DNA of 31,379 nt, taken from assembly GCA_002420015.1 (NCBI GenBank), contig DIHF01000039.1, forward strand, positions 36,807-68,185. Direction: 5' to 3'. Positions 15,775-23,859 of this stretch are shown piece by piece. Source of the DNA: Micavibrio sp. UBA5703 (GTDB taxonomy: Bacteria; Pseudomonadota; Alphaproteobacteria; Micavibrionales; Micavibrionaceae). Numbering within the stretch: the stretch's first letter is position 1; every line of letters begins with the position of its first letter. Under the pieces are notes generated by a model that was not told the origin of the DNA, did not search any database, and saw only the letters and a program-made list of their open reading frames with translations. The position numbers were made by a program, and so were the translations under genes.

Positions 15775-15954
15775 CCGTTTCGCGGGGCAGACGCTAGAAA
15801 AGCAAAACGCCTTGCCCGCCCGCATTGGTTTTCGTGCAGGAAGGACCCAAGATTTCAAATGGTTAGAGGGATCGATCACTTGAGGGGGCTGCTGCACCCG
15901 CACGTCTCGCGATCATGGGTTGCATCCTGCCAGAAAATGTTGCGTCTGTCTCAT

Positions 15955-15983
15955 GCATAAGTGTTGCAACAACTTTCCGTCAA
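15955..15983 (-). promoter_or_regulatory. Candidate sigma70-type promoter with palindrome in spacer
   Basis: On the minus strand TTGACG (15978-15983) is followed after 17 bp by TTATGC (15955-15960). The spacer holds the 10-bp perfect palindrome TGTTGCAACA (15962-15971), a likely operator. It would drive the methyltransferase with a leader of about 210 nt. The -35 box overlaps the stop of the upstream DUF6362-like gene. The rest of the 15740-15979 gap shows no gene. Confidence 0.5.
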
Positions 15984-16360
15984 TTCTTTCTGCTGTTAAG
16001 ACGCACGCTGATCTTGGTCAGCGCGATTACCCATTTGCGCCACGCGGTGGTGCGGTCGCAACCCAGCTCCCAGCACAGGGTCTTCCAGCGCACGCGCGCG
16101 GCACGCTTCCACACCAGCTTGCGCTCCTCAACCTCCAGCCACGTCATCCACCCCAGCGTCTCCTCCATGCGGTCGATGGCGTCCGGTAACGCACGCAGAC
16201 GCATCGGTAGCTTTTCCATCTGCAGGACTTCCATGTCGGTGTATTTGATGGTGGGCCAAAGGTTGAAATATCCCTGCACCTTGACGGGCGGGAGGCGACG
16301 CAACGTCCTGACGGATTCTTCCAGGCGGTCGGCGACCATCCTTGCTGTCCATTTTTCCAT
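15980..16360 (-). CDS. DUF6362-like protein
   Basis: This 126-residue protein is recognised from the pattern WTARMVADRLEESVRTLRRLPPVKVQGYFNLWPTIKYT, with later TWLEVEERKLVWKRAARVRWKTLCWELGCDRTTAWRKWVIAL. The last segment reads like a helix-turn-helix (WELGCDRTTAWRKW), so DNA binding is plausible. DUF6362 proteins are common beside replication genes in rhizobial and related prophages; their role is not known. The start overlaps the RuvC-like stop as TAATG, so the two are translated together. Confidence 0.8.
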   Translation of the reverse strand: MEKWTARMVADRLEESVRTLRRLPPVKVQGYFNLWPTIKYTDMEVLQMEKLPMRLRALPDAIDRMEETLGWMTWLEVEERKLVWKRAARVRWKTLCWELGCDRTTAWRKWVIALTKISVRLNSRKN

Positions 16361-16851
16361 TACGCGCCTCGCTGTTCTTCATGCTGTTGCTTGGCCCAAT
16401 ACAGGATGGCCAGGGCGTCGGCCTCGTTGTCGTCCTCCGGCGTTTGGCCGCGCGCCTTGATCGCGGCGATGACGGCGTCCTTGTCGGCGTTGCCTTTTCC
16501 CGCGATAAAGCGTTTGATCGTGCCGACCGGAACGCCCTCGTAGGGGATGACGTGGTGTTCGCACCAGGCCGTGAGGTGGGCGAGAAAGCCGCCGTAAGCG
16601 TGGGCGGCGTCAACGCCGATGTGGCGGCGGACTTCCTCGAAATACACGGCGTCGATTTGTCCCGCGACGTTTTTGGTTTCCGTGAGCCAGCGTTTGAAGC
16701 GGAGGTAACGCATGCCGCCGCCCTCGAAGCGGCGCGGTTTGAAATGCGCCGTCCCGCTGGCGACCGATCCGTATTCGTTGAGCAGCGCCCATCCGGTCGA
16801 TGTTCCGAGGTCGAGGCAAAGTAAGGTGGGGTTTGTGGTGGCTTGGGTCAT
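16360..16851 (-). CDS. RuvC-like Holliday junction resolvase
   Basis: The start is set at 16851, where GGAGG lies upstream, giving 163 residues; a longer frame to 16938 has no ribosome site and no family match. The RNase H-like fold shows the acidic set expected for RuvC enzymes: Asp14 in LLCLDLGTSTGWA, Glu72/73 in AVYFEEVRRH, and Asp141/Asp145 in DDNEADALAILYWA. IPYEGVPVGTIKRFIAGKGNADK in the middle is also characteristic. It would resolve recombination junctions before packaging. It is co-translated with the DUF6362-like gene. Confidence 0.9.
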   Translation of the reverse strand: MTQATTNPTLLCLDLGTSTGWALLNEYGSVASGTAHFKPRRFEGGGMRYLRFKRWLTETKNVAGQIDAVYFEEVRRHIGVDAAHAYGGFLAHLTAWCEHHVIPYEGVPVGTIKRFIAGKGNADKDAVIAAIKARGQTPEDDNEADALAILYWAKQQHEEQRGA

Positions 16852-16890
16852 GGGCGGTATCCTCCGGTTCGGGGTGGGAAAATCGTGGCC

Positions 16891-16960
16891 GGAGAAAACG
16901 CATCCACATGCGGGCGAAACGCTTGCGGTTTCACCCACATGTAATGTGGGGAGTTTCTCC
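16891..16960. other. Nested inverted repeats upstream of ruvC-like gene
   Basis: An outer pair, GGAGAAA (16891-16897) with TTTCTCC (16954-16960), encloses two further hairpins: GAAAC-GC-TT-GC-G-GTTTC at 16916-16932 and CCCACAT-GTA-ATGTGGG at 16934-16950. This cruciform-like set lies between the resolvase start and the CAGATT repeats. It may be part of a replication origin or a structured leader. No T-run follows, so it is not a normal terminator. Confidence 0.6.
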
Positions 16961-17006
16961 AGAATCTGGGGCGGTGCGTAATGCGTGAAAAAACAAAGGC
17001 TTCCGT

Positions 17007-17134
17007 CAGATTTCTAGATTGACGGCCAGATTGCGCGTCAATCTTGGAACGCGCCGTAAAGCCTTGTGAGTAAAGGTTTTCGGAGCGATTGCAGATTGCG
17101 GCAGATTTCAGATTGAGGAAATCTGGGCCAGATT
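17007..17134. repeat. Cluster of CAGATT(G) repeats, candidate replication origin
   Basis: CAGATT occurs on the plus strand at 17007, 17027, 17092, 17102, 17109 and 17129, with a variant TAGATTGACGG at 17015 and reverse copies at 17037-17045 (GTCAATCTT) and 17119-17125 (AAATCTG). Several extend to CAGATTGACGG or CAGATTGCG. The cluster ends 13 bp before the stop of the primase-helicase gene. Such iteron-like arrays beside a replication gene often mark an origin. Confidence 0.6.
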
Positions 17135-17146
17135 GACGGTGCAAAA

Positions 17147-19282
17147 TCATGCCGCTTCCTCCTCCGGATAAACCCAGACGGAGGGGTTTTCGACGGGCAG
17201 GATCGCACCGTTGCCAGGCTGCTTGAAATGCGTCGGCAAGAGCGGACGCATGTCGTTGGAAATCTCGCCCGTGTCCGGATCGACGGTTTCCTCACCCGTG
17301 GGGACTTCCATGCCCTCGACGCACATCACGCCGTATTTGCTCTTGGCGGCGTTGTCTTTGTTGAATTTGACGTAGCCTTTGGTGGCCAGCACATCGATGC
17401 GGTCGCGGATGGAGTGATTGCCGCCCAGACCCGCCTTGTTCTCGAACGCCTGACAGAACTGGCTCGGCGTATAGAGCGCGCCCCTGCGGCCTTCGTCGAA
17501 CAGCAATTGCAGAATGACGTCGTGACGGCGGCGGCGCTCGTTGTCGAGCCGCTGCCCGTAATCCTTATTCACAAGGCGCTCGGAATGTTGCTCCATCTCG
17601 CGCCAACGGCCGCCGACCTTATCGACCCATCTGTGCGGGATGCCTTCGCCGTTGCGCAGCTCGAACATGAGCTGGCGTAAGGACTGCTGTTCATCGGGGC
17701 GGAACAGGATCATGCCCGTGGAATAGAAGCTGCGTAACGAGCCAGCGCCGCTCAATCCCTGGAACGGATCATCCTCCAGCATTTTCTTGCTGATCTTCTT
17801 GGTGTGATGGGCAAGGATAATGCCGAGATCGGGATTGACCAGAAAGCGCAGACGTTCCACGCGATCCTGCAAAAAGGTCAGCATGGCGGTATTGTCGTTT
17901 TCACCTTCGCCGTCATAGACGTTGCGCAAGGGATCGATGGCGATGATGTCGAGTAGCCGTGGATCGAAATGGCGCAGGATGGCTTCGCGCACCATCTCGA
18001 CGCCTTTTTCATCGAGCAGCATACGCACCTGGGGCGTGATGATCAGGTTTTGCCGGACAAGCGGCAGGAATCTTGGATCGAAGTTGATCTGCTGGAGGCG
18101 TTCGCGCAGATAATGGTAGCCGATCTCCGCCTGAAAGAAGAAAATCTTGAGCGGTTTCGCGGGGCACATGCCGAGGAACGGCAATCCCGCCGCCATATGT
18201 GCCAGCCAACAAAGCAGAAAATCGGTCTTGCCGACCTTGGGCGCGCCGCCCAGCACCAGCAAGCCGCCAGGCGTCAGCACGCGCGGGGCAATGATGTCGT
18301 CCGGCATGGGGCTGCCGTCATCGAGCAGATGCCCGACGCTGAAAGCAGGCAGCGCGGAAGCTGGCGGGATGGTCATGCGCGGCGCGGAGGCCAGAAACGC
18401 AGGAACATCCATGCCATCACGCACGGCGTCGGCAACGTCCCAGCCTTCGGGCTTATCTTCGGGCAGGATCAGAATGGAGATCGATGCTACGCCGAGCGTG
18501 CGCAGCTTGCCCACAACGGCGTCGGCATAATGCTTTCCGGCTTCGTCGTGATCAGGCCAGATCATCACATGCTTGCCGTAAAGCGGTGACCAGTCAGTTT
18601 TGTCCACGGGCGCGTTCGCACCGTTCATGGCTGTGGTGGCGCAGATGCCGAGCGCAATCATCGCGTCGGCGCATTTTTCACCCTCGACGAGAACGACGCT
18701 GTTGGCGCTGGCAATGCCTGGCTGGTTGTAAAGCGGTCTTGGCTCCGGTGCGCGGCGCTTGCGCGCTTTCACGTCCCACGGACGGAATTCTTTTCCTGAC
18801 GGCGTGTCGTAGCGGTACACACAGGCGATCAGGTCGCCTTGTGCGTTGAGATAGTCCCATTTCGCGCTGTGCGGCCCTAAATCCTCGCTTTCCTCGGCCT
18901 TACCTTTCGGCAAGGGCCGGGCCGCGGTGCCAAGCCATTCATGGACGGCGCTGACGATGTCGGGAAATCGATGGCGGACATCAAGGCCGTGAACAGCTCC
19001 CCAGAGTGAAAGAATGTCGCCGCCATCGCCTGTGGCGAAGTCGTGCCACATGCCGATCTTCGCGCCGGACAGCTCCACAGAAAGACTGTCGCCCTTATTG
19101 CCGTGAACGTCGCCGACGACGAATTTGCCGTTGCGGATTTTGCCATTGGGCAAAAGATGGAACAGCACCTCGCGCAAGCGCCCATGCAGGCGCTCTTTCA
19201 GATCATCCAAGGTCAGTCGTTCTTCCGGCTTCGGGCGGGTCTGGTCGGGCGCGTCGTTGAAATCGTTCCACGCTCCCGTCAT
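17147..19282 (-). CDS. TOPRIM primase / RepA-type helicase fusion
   Basis: The start is set at 19282, where ATGA overlaps the previous stop, giving 711 residues. Residues 190-250 carry a TOPRIM site (VVLVEGEKCADA with Glu200, WPDHDEAG with Asp244/Asp246), the catalytic core of primases. Residues 335-560 form a RecA-like helicase with Walker A GGAPKVGKTD (345-354), FFFQAEIG, IIAIDPLRN (Walker B) and ILAHHTKK, as in RepA/gp4-like proteins. The N-terminal 60-110 (GDVHGNKGDSLSVELSGAKIGMWHDFATGDGGD) is a common preface in alphaproteobacterial phage primases. The C-terminal region may be a winged helix. This is probably the main replication initiator and helicase, with the candidate origin just past its end. 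Confidence 0.93.
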   Translation of the reverse strand: MTGAWNDFNDAPDQTRPKPEERLTLDDLKERLHGRLREVLFHLLPNGKIRNGKFVVGDVHGNKGDSLSVELSGAKIGMWHDFATGDGGDILSLWGAVHGLDVRHRFPDIVSAVHEWLGTAARPLPKGKAEESEDLGPHSAKWDYLNAQGDLIACVYRYDTPSGKEFRPWDVKARKRRAPEPRPLYNQPGIASANSVVLVEGEKCADAMIALGICATTAMNGANAPVDKTDWSPLYGKHVMIWPDHDEAGKHYADAVVGKLRTLGVASISILILPEDKPEGWDVADAVRDGMDVPAFLASAPRMTIPPASALPAFSVGHLLDDGSPMPDDIIAPRVLTPGGLLVLGGAPKVGKTDFLLCWLAHMAAGLPFLGMCPAKPLKIFFFQAEIGYHYLRERLQQINFDPRFLPLVRQNLIITPQVRMLLDEKGVEMVREAILRHFDPRLLDIIAIDPLRNVYDGEGENDNTAMLTFLQDRVERLRFLVNPDLGIILAHHTKKISKKMLEDDPFQGLSGAGSLRSFYSTGMILFRPDEQQSLRQLMFELRNGEGIPHRWVDKVGGRWREMEQHSERLVNKDYGQRLDNERRRRHDVILQLLFDEGRRGALYTPSQFCQAFENKAGLGGNHSIRDRIDVLATKGYVKFNKDNAAKSKYGVMCVEGMEVPTGEETVDPDTGEISNDMRPLLPTHFKQPGNGAILPVENPSVWVYPEEEAA

Positions 19283-20031
19283 GCCGTCACCTGCCAACAC
19301 CGCCCGCGATAAGGGCAGAAAACGCATTCAAAATGGTCATCGCTCATGGCGACGCGCGGTAATACTTCTCCGGCTTCTGTGGCGCGGATCAGATTGACGG
19401 CACGGTCGCTGGCTTCCTGCGCCAAGGCGGCATCGAACGGCACAAGCTCGTGGTAAATCTCCGCCGTATCCTTATTGACGGCGGTGAACAATGCGGGGTT
19501 TTTGGAAATGCCAGGGACGCTGCCTTCCATGTATGCCTGGTAGGTGGCGACCTGAACGGCGTAAATCAGCTTGGATTTTTTCAGGCCGTTCTTGACGGTA
19601 TCGCGCCAGGATTTGGCGTTGAGCGATTTGCATTCCCAGATAGCGGGAAAGCGCATGCCAAGATCAGCGGGCGCAGCGTCGATGATACCGTCCACATGTC
19701 CGCGAATTTTGCCGCCTGCAACGGAAAAGCCGAACGGCTTGCCATCGGGCTTTTCCGTGAACACGGTAAATCCCGCCTGCCGCAGCCATGCCAGCGCCAA
19801 TGCCTCGAAGGTGTGGCCGATCTCGAAAATGCGTAGGGTTTGCCCTTTGAATTCCTCATCCTTGGGCGTTTTCGTGTATTCGTATTGCAGCGCGCGGGCG
19901 CAGGACACACCCAGACGCGACGCACCCAGATATTCGCGTTCCGGCGCTTTCGCGCGTACAGATTGGATCGCGGCATCGATATGCGCGTTGATCTGATCGG
20001 CAACCGTTGGACGATGATTAAAATCGAGCAT
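19279..20031 (-). CDS. Cas4-like PD-(D/E)XK nuclease with iron-sulfur cysteines
   Basis: This 250-residue nuclease has the motif set of the Cas4/AddB class: His73, Asp114 in GHVDGIID, Glu133-x-Lys135 in WECKS, and Q-x3-Y (160-164). Four cysteines fit an iron-sulfur cluster: Cys44 in SRLGVSCAR and Cys236, Cys239, Cys245 in CVFCPYRGRC. Such phage enzymes resect DNA ends for recombination. No CRISPR array or other cas gene is present, so the role is phage recombination and replication. It is co-translated with the primase-helicase and lies directly after a DUF6511-like gene. Confidence 0.9.
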   Translation of the reverse strand: MLDFNHRPTVADQINAHIDAAIQSVRAKAPEREYLGASRLGVSCARALQYEYTKTPKDEEFKGQTLRIFEIGHTFEALALAWLRQAGFTVFTEKPDGKPFGFSVAGGKIRGHVDGIIDAAPADLGMRFPAIWECKSLNAKSWRDTVKNGLKKSKLIYAVQVATYQAYMEGSVPGISKNPALFTAVNKDTAEIYHELVPFDAALAQEASDRAVNLIRATEAGEVLPRVAMSDDHFECVFCPYRGRCWQVTA

Positions 20032-20241
20032 TTAAAATGGAATCCCTGTGTCTTCATGGCGTGGCTGGCTTAACGCGAGAAACGTCTGGTAATTGCCGAC
20101 GACGACTTCGATCAGCGTCAGGACTTCGGTGCGGGTGTATTCGGCCAAGGGCTTGTGCATCCCAATTTCCGCTACAACCTCGCCAAGCGGCTGGAGCGTG
20201 CGTTCCATGCATTGTTTTTCGATGTCGGTCGCGTCGATCAT
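20032..20241 (-). CDS. DUF6511-like small protein
   Basis: This 69-residue acidic helical protein has PLGEVVAEIGMHKPLAEYTRTEVLTLIEVVVGNYQ, the DUF6511-type pattern as I recall it. Members sit among replication genes of alphaproteobacterial phages and have no known activity. It overlaps the helicase stop by 4 bp, and its TAA directly abuts the ATG of the Cas4-like nuclease, so it is translated as part of the replication operon. Confidence 0.75.
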   Translation of the reverse strand: MIDATDIEKQCMERTLQPLGEVVAEIGMHKPLAEYTRTEVLTLIEVVVGNYQTFLALSQPRHEDTGIPF

Positions 20242-21899
20242 GAAGCACCTCGCGCGGATTGAATGGCGCGGTGGATGCCATCGCGGTTAAAGCGCATAGT
20301 CATCAACGCCGACGCCTTGTAGCGGGTCATGCCGAAGTCATTGCGATGATCGGGCAAATACTGAAGCTGTTTATCCGTGGCGGGTTGATGCACCCAGGAG
20401 CGCGTCTTGTGCGCCGTTTCATCCGTTTCGTTGACGTTGAGCCAGTCATCGGCAGCGGCGAAGCAGACGATGCGTTCCCCAACTGCCAGCAGCTTGGGCG
20501 CATGGTTTTTCTTGCCGCCCACGGCGTGCCATTCGCCATCCTTGAAGAACACGCCGCCCCAAGCATTGAAACCTGTTGCCAGGAAGTAGCGGTCGTTCTG
20601 CTGCAGATCGACCCACAGGAAGCTGGATCGCTTGAGCAGATCGATCTCGGCCATGACGAAACCGTTTTCCGCCAGTTCTTTCGCGGCAGCCTGCGCTTTC
20701 CATTCGTAGCCGCAGAGCGGGCATTCCTTGACGGCGGCGGGAACCTCCGCACCGCATTCCGGACATTCCTTGGTGGGCGCATCGCCGACGCCGATCTGGT
20801 CGTCGAGATTGACATCCTGTTCCAGCGATCCATGCAGCAGCGTGGACGTGCCGAAGTCGAGAACAATGCAATCTTTTTTGATGATGTCAGGATATTCAGC
20901 CGGATCGACGGTGCGCAGGCCGCGTCCGATCATCTGGATCATCGTGGATTTGTAAGAGCTGGGACGCAGCAGCACGATGCAGGAGGTCGGCGGGTGATCC
21001 CAGCCTTCCGTCAGCACCGCGACGTTGACGATAACTTGTACTTCGCCATCCGTGTATTCGGATAAAACGGCATTACGCTCGGCATCCGTCATCTGGCCGT
21101 GGACAAATACGGTGGGGATGCCTGCGCCGTTGAAGCTCTTTGCCACATCCTCGGCGTGCTGGATGGTGGAGCAGAACACGACGGTTTTGCGATCTCCGGC
21201 TTTTTCATGCCAATGCTTGACCACGGCGTCGTTGATGGGGCGCGTGTTCATGATCGTTGAGACAGCGCCCATGTCGAAATCGCTGGCGGTCTTTTTCACC
21301 TGGCGTAACTCGTCCTGCACGCCCACGTCCATGACGAATGTGCGCGGCGTAACAAGGTGGCCGGAGGTGATCAATTCCCTGACCGTGATCTGGTCAGAGA
21401 CGTTGGAGAAAACGGGACGTAAGCCTTTCTTGTCGCCGCGATTGGGCGTGGCGGTCATGCCCAGCAGCTTCACGCCAGCGTTAGCCTGTTTGACGCGCTC
21501 GATCACGCGCATGTAGCTGTCTGCGCGAGCATGGTGCGCTTCGTCAATCACCAGAATATCTATCGGCGGCATAGCCGACAGGTTGTTTCCGCGCGAGAGC
21601 GTTTGCACCATGGCGAATGTAACTTCGCCGTTCCATGATTTGACCGAGGCATCGAAAACACTGGTCGAAAGATCGGGATTAACACGCTTGAATTTATCCT
21701 CGTTCTGGAAGGTCAGTTCGTCGCGGTGCGCCAGTACACAGGCTTTTCCTGGCTTATTCTTGAACATCTCGCCGATGATCGCGGAGAGCATGATCGTTTT
21801 GCCCGCGCCCGTGGGGGCGACGGCTAGCGTGTTGCTGTGCGTGTTCAGCGCGGCGACGGTGCGCGTGACCAGCTCTTTTTGTCTTGGCCTCAACAGCAT
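20238..21899 (-). CDS. DEAD/DEAH-box (SF2) helicase with zinc ribbon
   Basis: This 553-residue helicase has Q-like RPRQKELV at the N-terminus, Walker A APTGAGKT (28-35), DEAH motif II at 119-122 (LVIDEAHHA), motif III TATPNRG, and the second RecA domain with VIVNVAVLTEGWDHP and QMIGRGLR. A zinc ribbon follows (CPECGAEVP and CPLCGYEW, about residues 380-400). The C-terminal part (ATGFNAWGGVFFKDGEWHAVGG) is an extra domain. This is the phage SSL2/RadD-like helicase commonly coded beside Sak4 and Cas4-like genes. It probably unwinds DNA in replication or recombination. Confidence 0.92.
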   Translation of the reverse strand: MLLRPRQKELVTRTVAALNTHSNTLAVAPTGAGKTIMLSAIIGEMFKNKPGKACVLAHRDELTFQNEDKFKRVNPDLSTSVFDASVKSWNGEVTFAMVQTLSRGNNLSAMPPIDILVIDEAHHARADSYMRVIERVKQANAGVKLLGMTATPNRGDKKGLRPVFSNVSDQITVRELITSGHLVTPRTFVMDVGVQDELRQVKKTASDFDMGAVSTIMNTRPINDAVVKHWHEKAGDRKTVVFCSTIQHAEDVAKSFNGAGIPTVFVHGQMTDAERNAVLSEYTDGEVQVIVNVAVLTEGWDHPPTSCIVLLRPSSYKSTMIQMIGRGLRTVDPAEYPDIIKKDCIVLDFGTSTLLHGSLEQDVNLDDQIGVGDAPTKECPECGAEVPAAVKECPLCGYEWKAQAAAKELAENGFVMAEIDLLKRSSFLWVDLQQNDRYFLATGFNAWGGVFFKDGEWHAVGGKKNHAPKLLAVGERIVCFAAADDWLNVNETDETAHKTRSWVHQPATDKQLQYLPDHRNDFGMTRYKASALMTMRFNRDGIHRAIQSARGAS

Positions 21900-21907
21900 G
21901 TCTCACC

Positions 21908-22486
21908 TCATCGCGCCCAGGAGGGAAGATTAGCGGCAGGAGCCGCTGCCGTGGCGGGCGGGGTTTGTGCCGCAGGCGGTGTTGACCCACCGCCGCTTTT
22001 ACCTGCGTCCTTGGAATCCTTGGTGATCGCCGTCTTGATGGCGTTCTTGTCCTCGCCATGCTGGTTTTTTTCGATGTCAATGCGGGCAGTAAATTCGATA
22101 CCGTCCAGATCGCCGATGCCGTTGATGCGACGGGCTTGCACGGCCTGCGGGCCGTCATCTTTGGCAGAAAAACCACGGGCAGAGTTGAGGATGCCCTTGA
22201 TGAAAGAGCGTCCCATGTTGGCGTAGGTCGGGCCTTTCGGGCTGTGCAGGCCGATCAGGCTCCATATCTTGCGGCGCGCGAACGGCCCTTCGAGGACAAC
22301 GAATTCGCAGTTGAGATAAACCGCGCCGCTATCGCCGAGCGTGGCATAACCGCCCATCCAGCCTTGATCTGGATCGTTGTAGCCGCCAGGCTTGATCGTC
22401 ATGCGCACGCGGGCGATAGTGCCTTTGGGGATGACGTCAAAAGACTGTTGATCTTCGGCGCTGCTGAAATCTTTCCATACGGACAT
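21908..22486 (-). CDS. Putative single-stranded DNA-binding protein
   Basis: The 192-residue product has a beta-rich body (SFDVIPKGTIARVRMTIKPGGY, YLNCEFVVLEGPFARRKIWSLIGLHSPKGP) resembling phage OB-fold proteins of the DUF669/gp2.5 type. It ends in a Pro/Ala-rich linker and a short tip, LPSWAR. The linker-and-tip design is like an SSB tail, though the tip is not the usual acidic one. It stands between the Sak4-like ATPase and a helicase, where phages encode their SSB. A ribosome site AAAGGAG precedes the start. The role is inferred from context and pattern, with moderate certainty. Confidence 0.68.
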   Translation of the reverse strand: MSVWKDFSSAEDQQSFDVIPKGTIARVRMTIKPGGYNDPDQGWMGGYATLGDSGAVYLNCEFVVLEGPFARRKIWSLIGLHSPKGPTYANMGRSFIKGILNSARGFSAKDDGPQAVQARRINGIGDLDGIEFTARIDIEKNQHGEDKNAIKTAITKDSKDAGKSGGGSTPPAAQTPPATAAAPAANLPSWAR

Positions 22487-22488
22487 GG

Positions 22489-23355
22489 TTATTCTCCTTT
22501 GTTTTGCGGGGTGTCAGATTGCTGGGGACGGACGTAGGTCAGGCGCTCGGCGGCGGGCTTGGCAGTTCCGGCGATTTTTTCCATCAGGCGTCCGAGGTGT
22601 GGTTCTTCGACCATGTCGAGCCGACCGCTGCGATCCTTGGCGGGAAAGCCGTAAGGATTGAGCGTGTGGCAGACGAAGGCGCGATACGGCGTTTCATCGT
22701 CGGCCCTCAACTCGGCCATGGTGATGACCTGATCGACGATCCCTGGCAGCTCCAGTCCGGTTTTCGATCCTTCGATCTGCGGCTGGAAGAAGCGGCGGTT
22801 GAAATCATCCAGCTTCTCGTCGAGGATGCCGACAAACCAGATGTTCTTGCCGCGCGCATGCTGGAGGTGCGTCAGCCAGCCGATCATTTCCTGGCCGTGC
22901 AGGCCGTAAGCGCCGCGCGTGTCCGGCTTTCCGGTCTTGTCGCTGAAGGCTTGTGGTTGTCCTTTGCACCATTGGAAACACAGGCGTCCGGCTACGGTGA
23001 TGGAGTCCACGAATACCGTGTCGTATTTGGAAATGGCGGCGGGATCGCCGAAGCGTTCCTTGACCGCATCGAAATGCGCCTGGCTGTATGGCTGATCTTC
23101 GCGTAGCGCCGGATTCGGGCCACCGATGAACACCGCGAAGTCACGGCATTCCTGCCATGTGCGCGGGCGAATGGCGTCGCCCGCCCAGCCTTCGATGGCA
23201 AGGTCTCCCGCCTCAAGGTCGAAGAACAAGGTTTTTTCAGGCGACAGCGTCCAGAGTAGCGACGTTTTGCCAATGCCGGATTTGCCAAAGATGCAGCCCT
23301 TGATGCCGCGTTTTTCGGCAAGCCTTTCGTCGGCGGAGATGATGGGGAGCGTCAT
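22489..23355 (-). CDS. Sak4-type RecA-like recombination ATPase
   Basis: This 288-residue single-domain ATPase has Walker A GKSGIGKT (24-31), the segment TLFFDLEAGDLAIEGW, and Walker B YDTVFVDSIT (Asp117). This matches the AAA_24/Sak4 family, a short RecA/Rad51 relative that pairs single strands in phage recombination and works with an SSB. The SSB-like gene follows directly, supporting the call. GIVDQVITMAEL and AFVCHTLNPYGFPAKDRSG are typical C-terminal family signatures. The start overlaps the previous stop as ATGA. Confidence 0.9.
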   Translation of the reverse strand: MTLPIISADERLAEKRGIKGCIFGKSGIGKTSLLWTLSPEKTLFFDLEAGDLAIEGWAGDAIRPRTWQECRDFAVFIGGPNPALREDQPYSQAHFDAVKERFGDPAAISKYDTVFVDSITVAGRLCFQWCKGQPQAFSDKTGKPDTRGAYGLHGQEMIGWLTHLQHARGKNIWFVGILDEKLDDFNRRFFQPQIEGSKTGLELPGIVDQVITMAELRADDETPYRAFVCHTLNPYGFPAKDRSGRLDMVEEPHLGRLMEKIAGTAKPAAERLTYVRPQQSDTPQNKGE

Positions 23356-23645
23356 TGCGTGCCCCCGTTCTTACCTGTGATAGCATGAACGATGTTGTCG
23401 CTGCCGAGTGCACCATTTGCACGCGCTTCTTTGTAAAGACGGTGCAGAGCATAAAGCTCATCACGCAGCGCATCGGCTTTCTTATCGAGGGCTTGCGCAG
23501 CGAAGGCAATGTCGTCCAATGTTGCGTGTTCGATCGGTTTGACAATATCCGTTCGGTTGATGCCGAGCGGGGGGATATGAACGCTCTCCGGCACATTGCG
23601 CGCCAGATATGTATCGCCGAAAAGTTTTTCGAGTTTCTTGCTCAT
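23352..23645 (-). CDS. Hypothetical early protein, 97 aa
   Basis: The start is at 23645, where AAAGGAG lies upstream and the codon overlaps the preceding stop as TAATG. The family is not recognised. It has a basic N-terminus (SKKLEKLFGDTYLARNVPE), a short proline-containing middle, then a helical stretch (TLDDIAFAAQALDKKADALRDELYALHRLYKEARANG) likely to form a coiled coil. It is co-translated with the Sak4-like gene, so a part in recombination is possible but not shown. Confidence 0.75.
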   Translation of the reverse strand: MSKKLEKLFGDTYLARNVPESVHIPPLGINRTDIVKPIEHATLDDIAFAAQALDKKADALRDELYALHRLYKEARANGALGSDNIVHAITGKNGGTQ

Positions 23646-23809
23646 TATTTTGCTCCTTTCTGTGTTTTCAATCGCAGTGCGCCGCGCAACCAGCGGCAAA
23701 CCAGTTCGGCTTTTGCCAGCAATCGGCGTAGTTCGGGTTCGTCCATTTCCAGCAGCTGCCCAACGGGCGTGCCGAAGACGGCGTCAAGTGATGGGGGTGA
23801 ATCGCTCAT
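23645..23809 (-). CDS. Hypothetical small early protein, 54 aa
   Basis: The start at 23809 is preceded by AAGGAG. The frame is open further upstream, but that part crosses the structured non-coding region and lacks a ribosome site. The protein is MSDSPPSLDAVFGTPVGQLLEMDEPELRR... ending in basic KTQKGAK; its middle is an amphipathic helix. Family unknown. It is tightly coupled (TAATG) to the 97-aa gene. Its position after the structured region suggests that region may affect its translation. Confidence 0.68.
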   Translation of the reverse strand: MSDSPPSLDAVFGTPVGQLLEMDEPELRRLLAKAELVCRWLRGALRLKTQKGAK

Positions 23810-23859
23810 TCGATGCTCCTTGGTTTCGATTTGCTCCTGATTGCCGTTTGCATTGCTGC

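Noticed and set aside
19279..20031. Cas4-like gene as a sign of a CRISPR-Cas locus
   Set aside because: No repeat-spacer array or other cas gene is present; the neighbours are phage recombination genes.
20259..21065. 268-codon plus-strand frame opposite the helicase gene
   Set aside because: It is an antisense shadow of a well-supported helicase and shows no domain.
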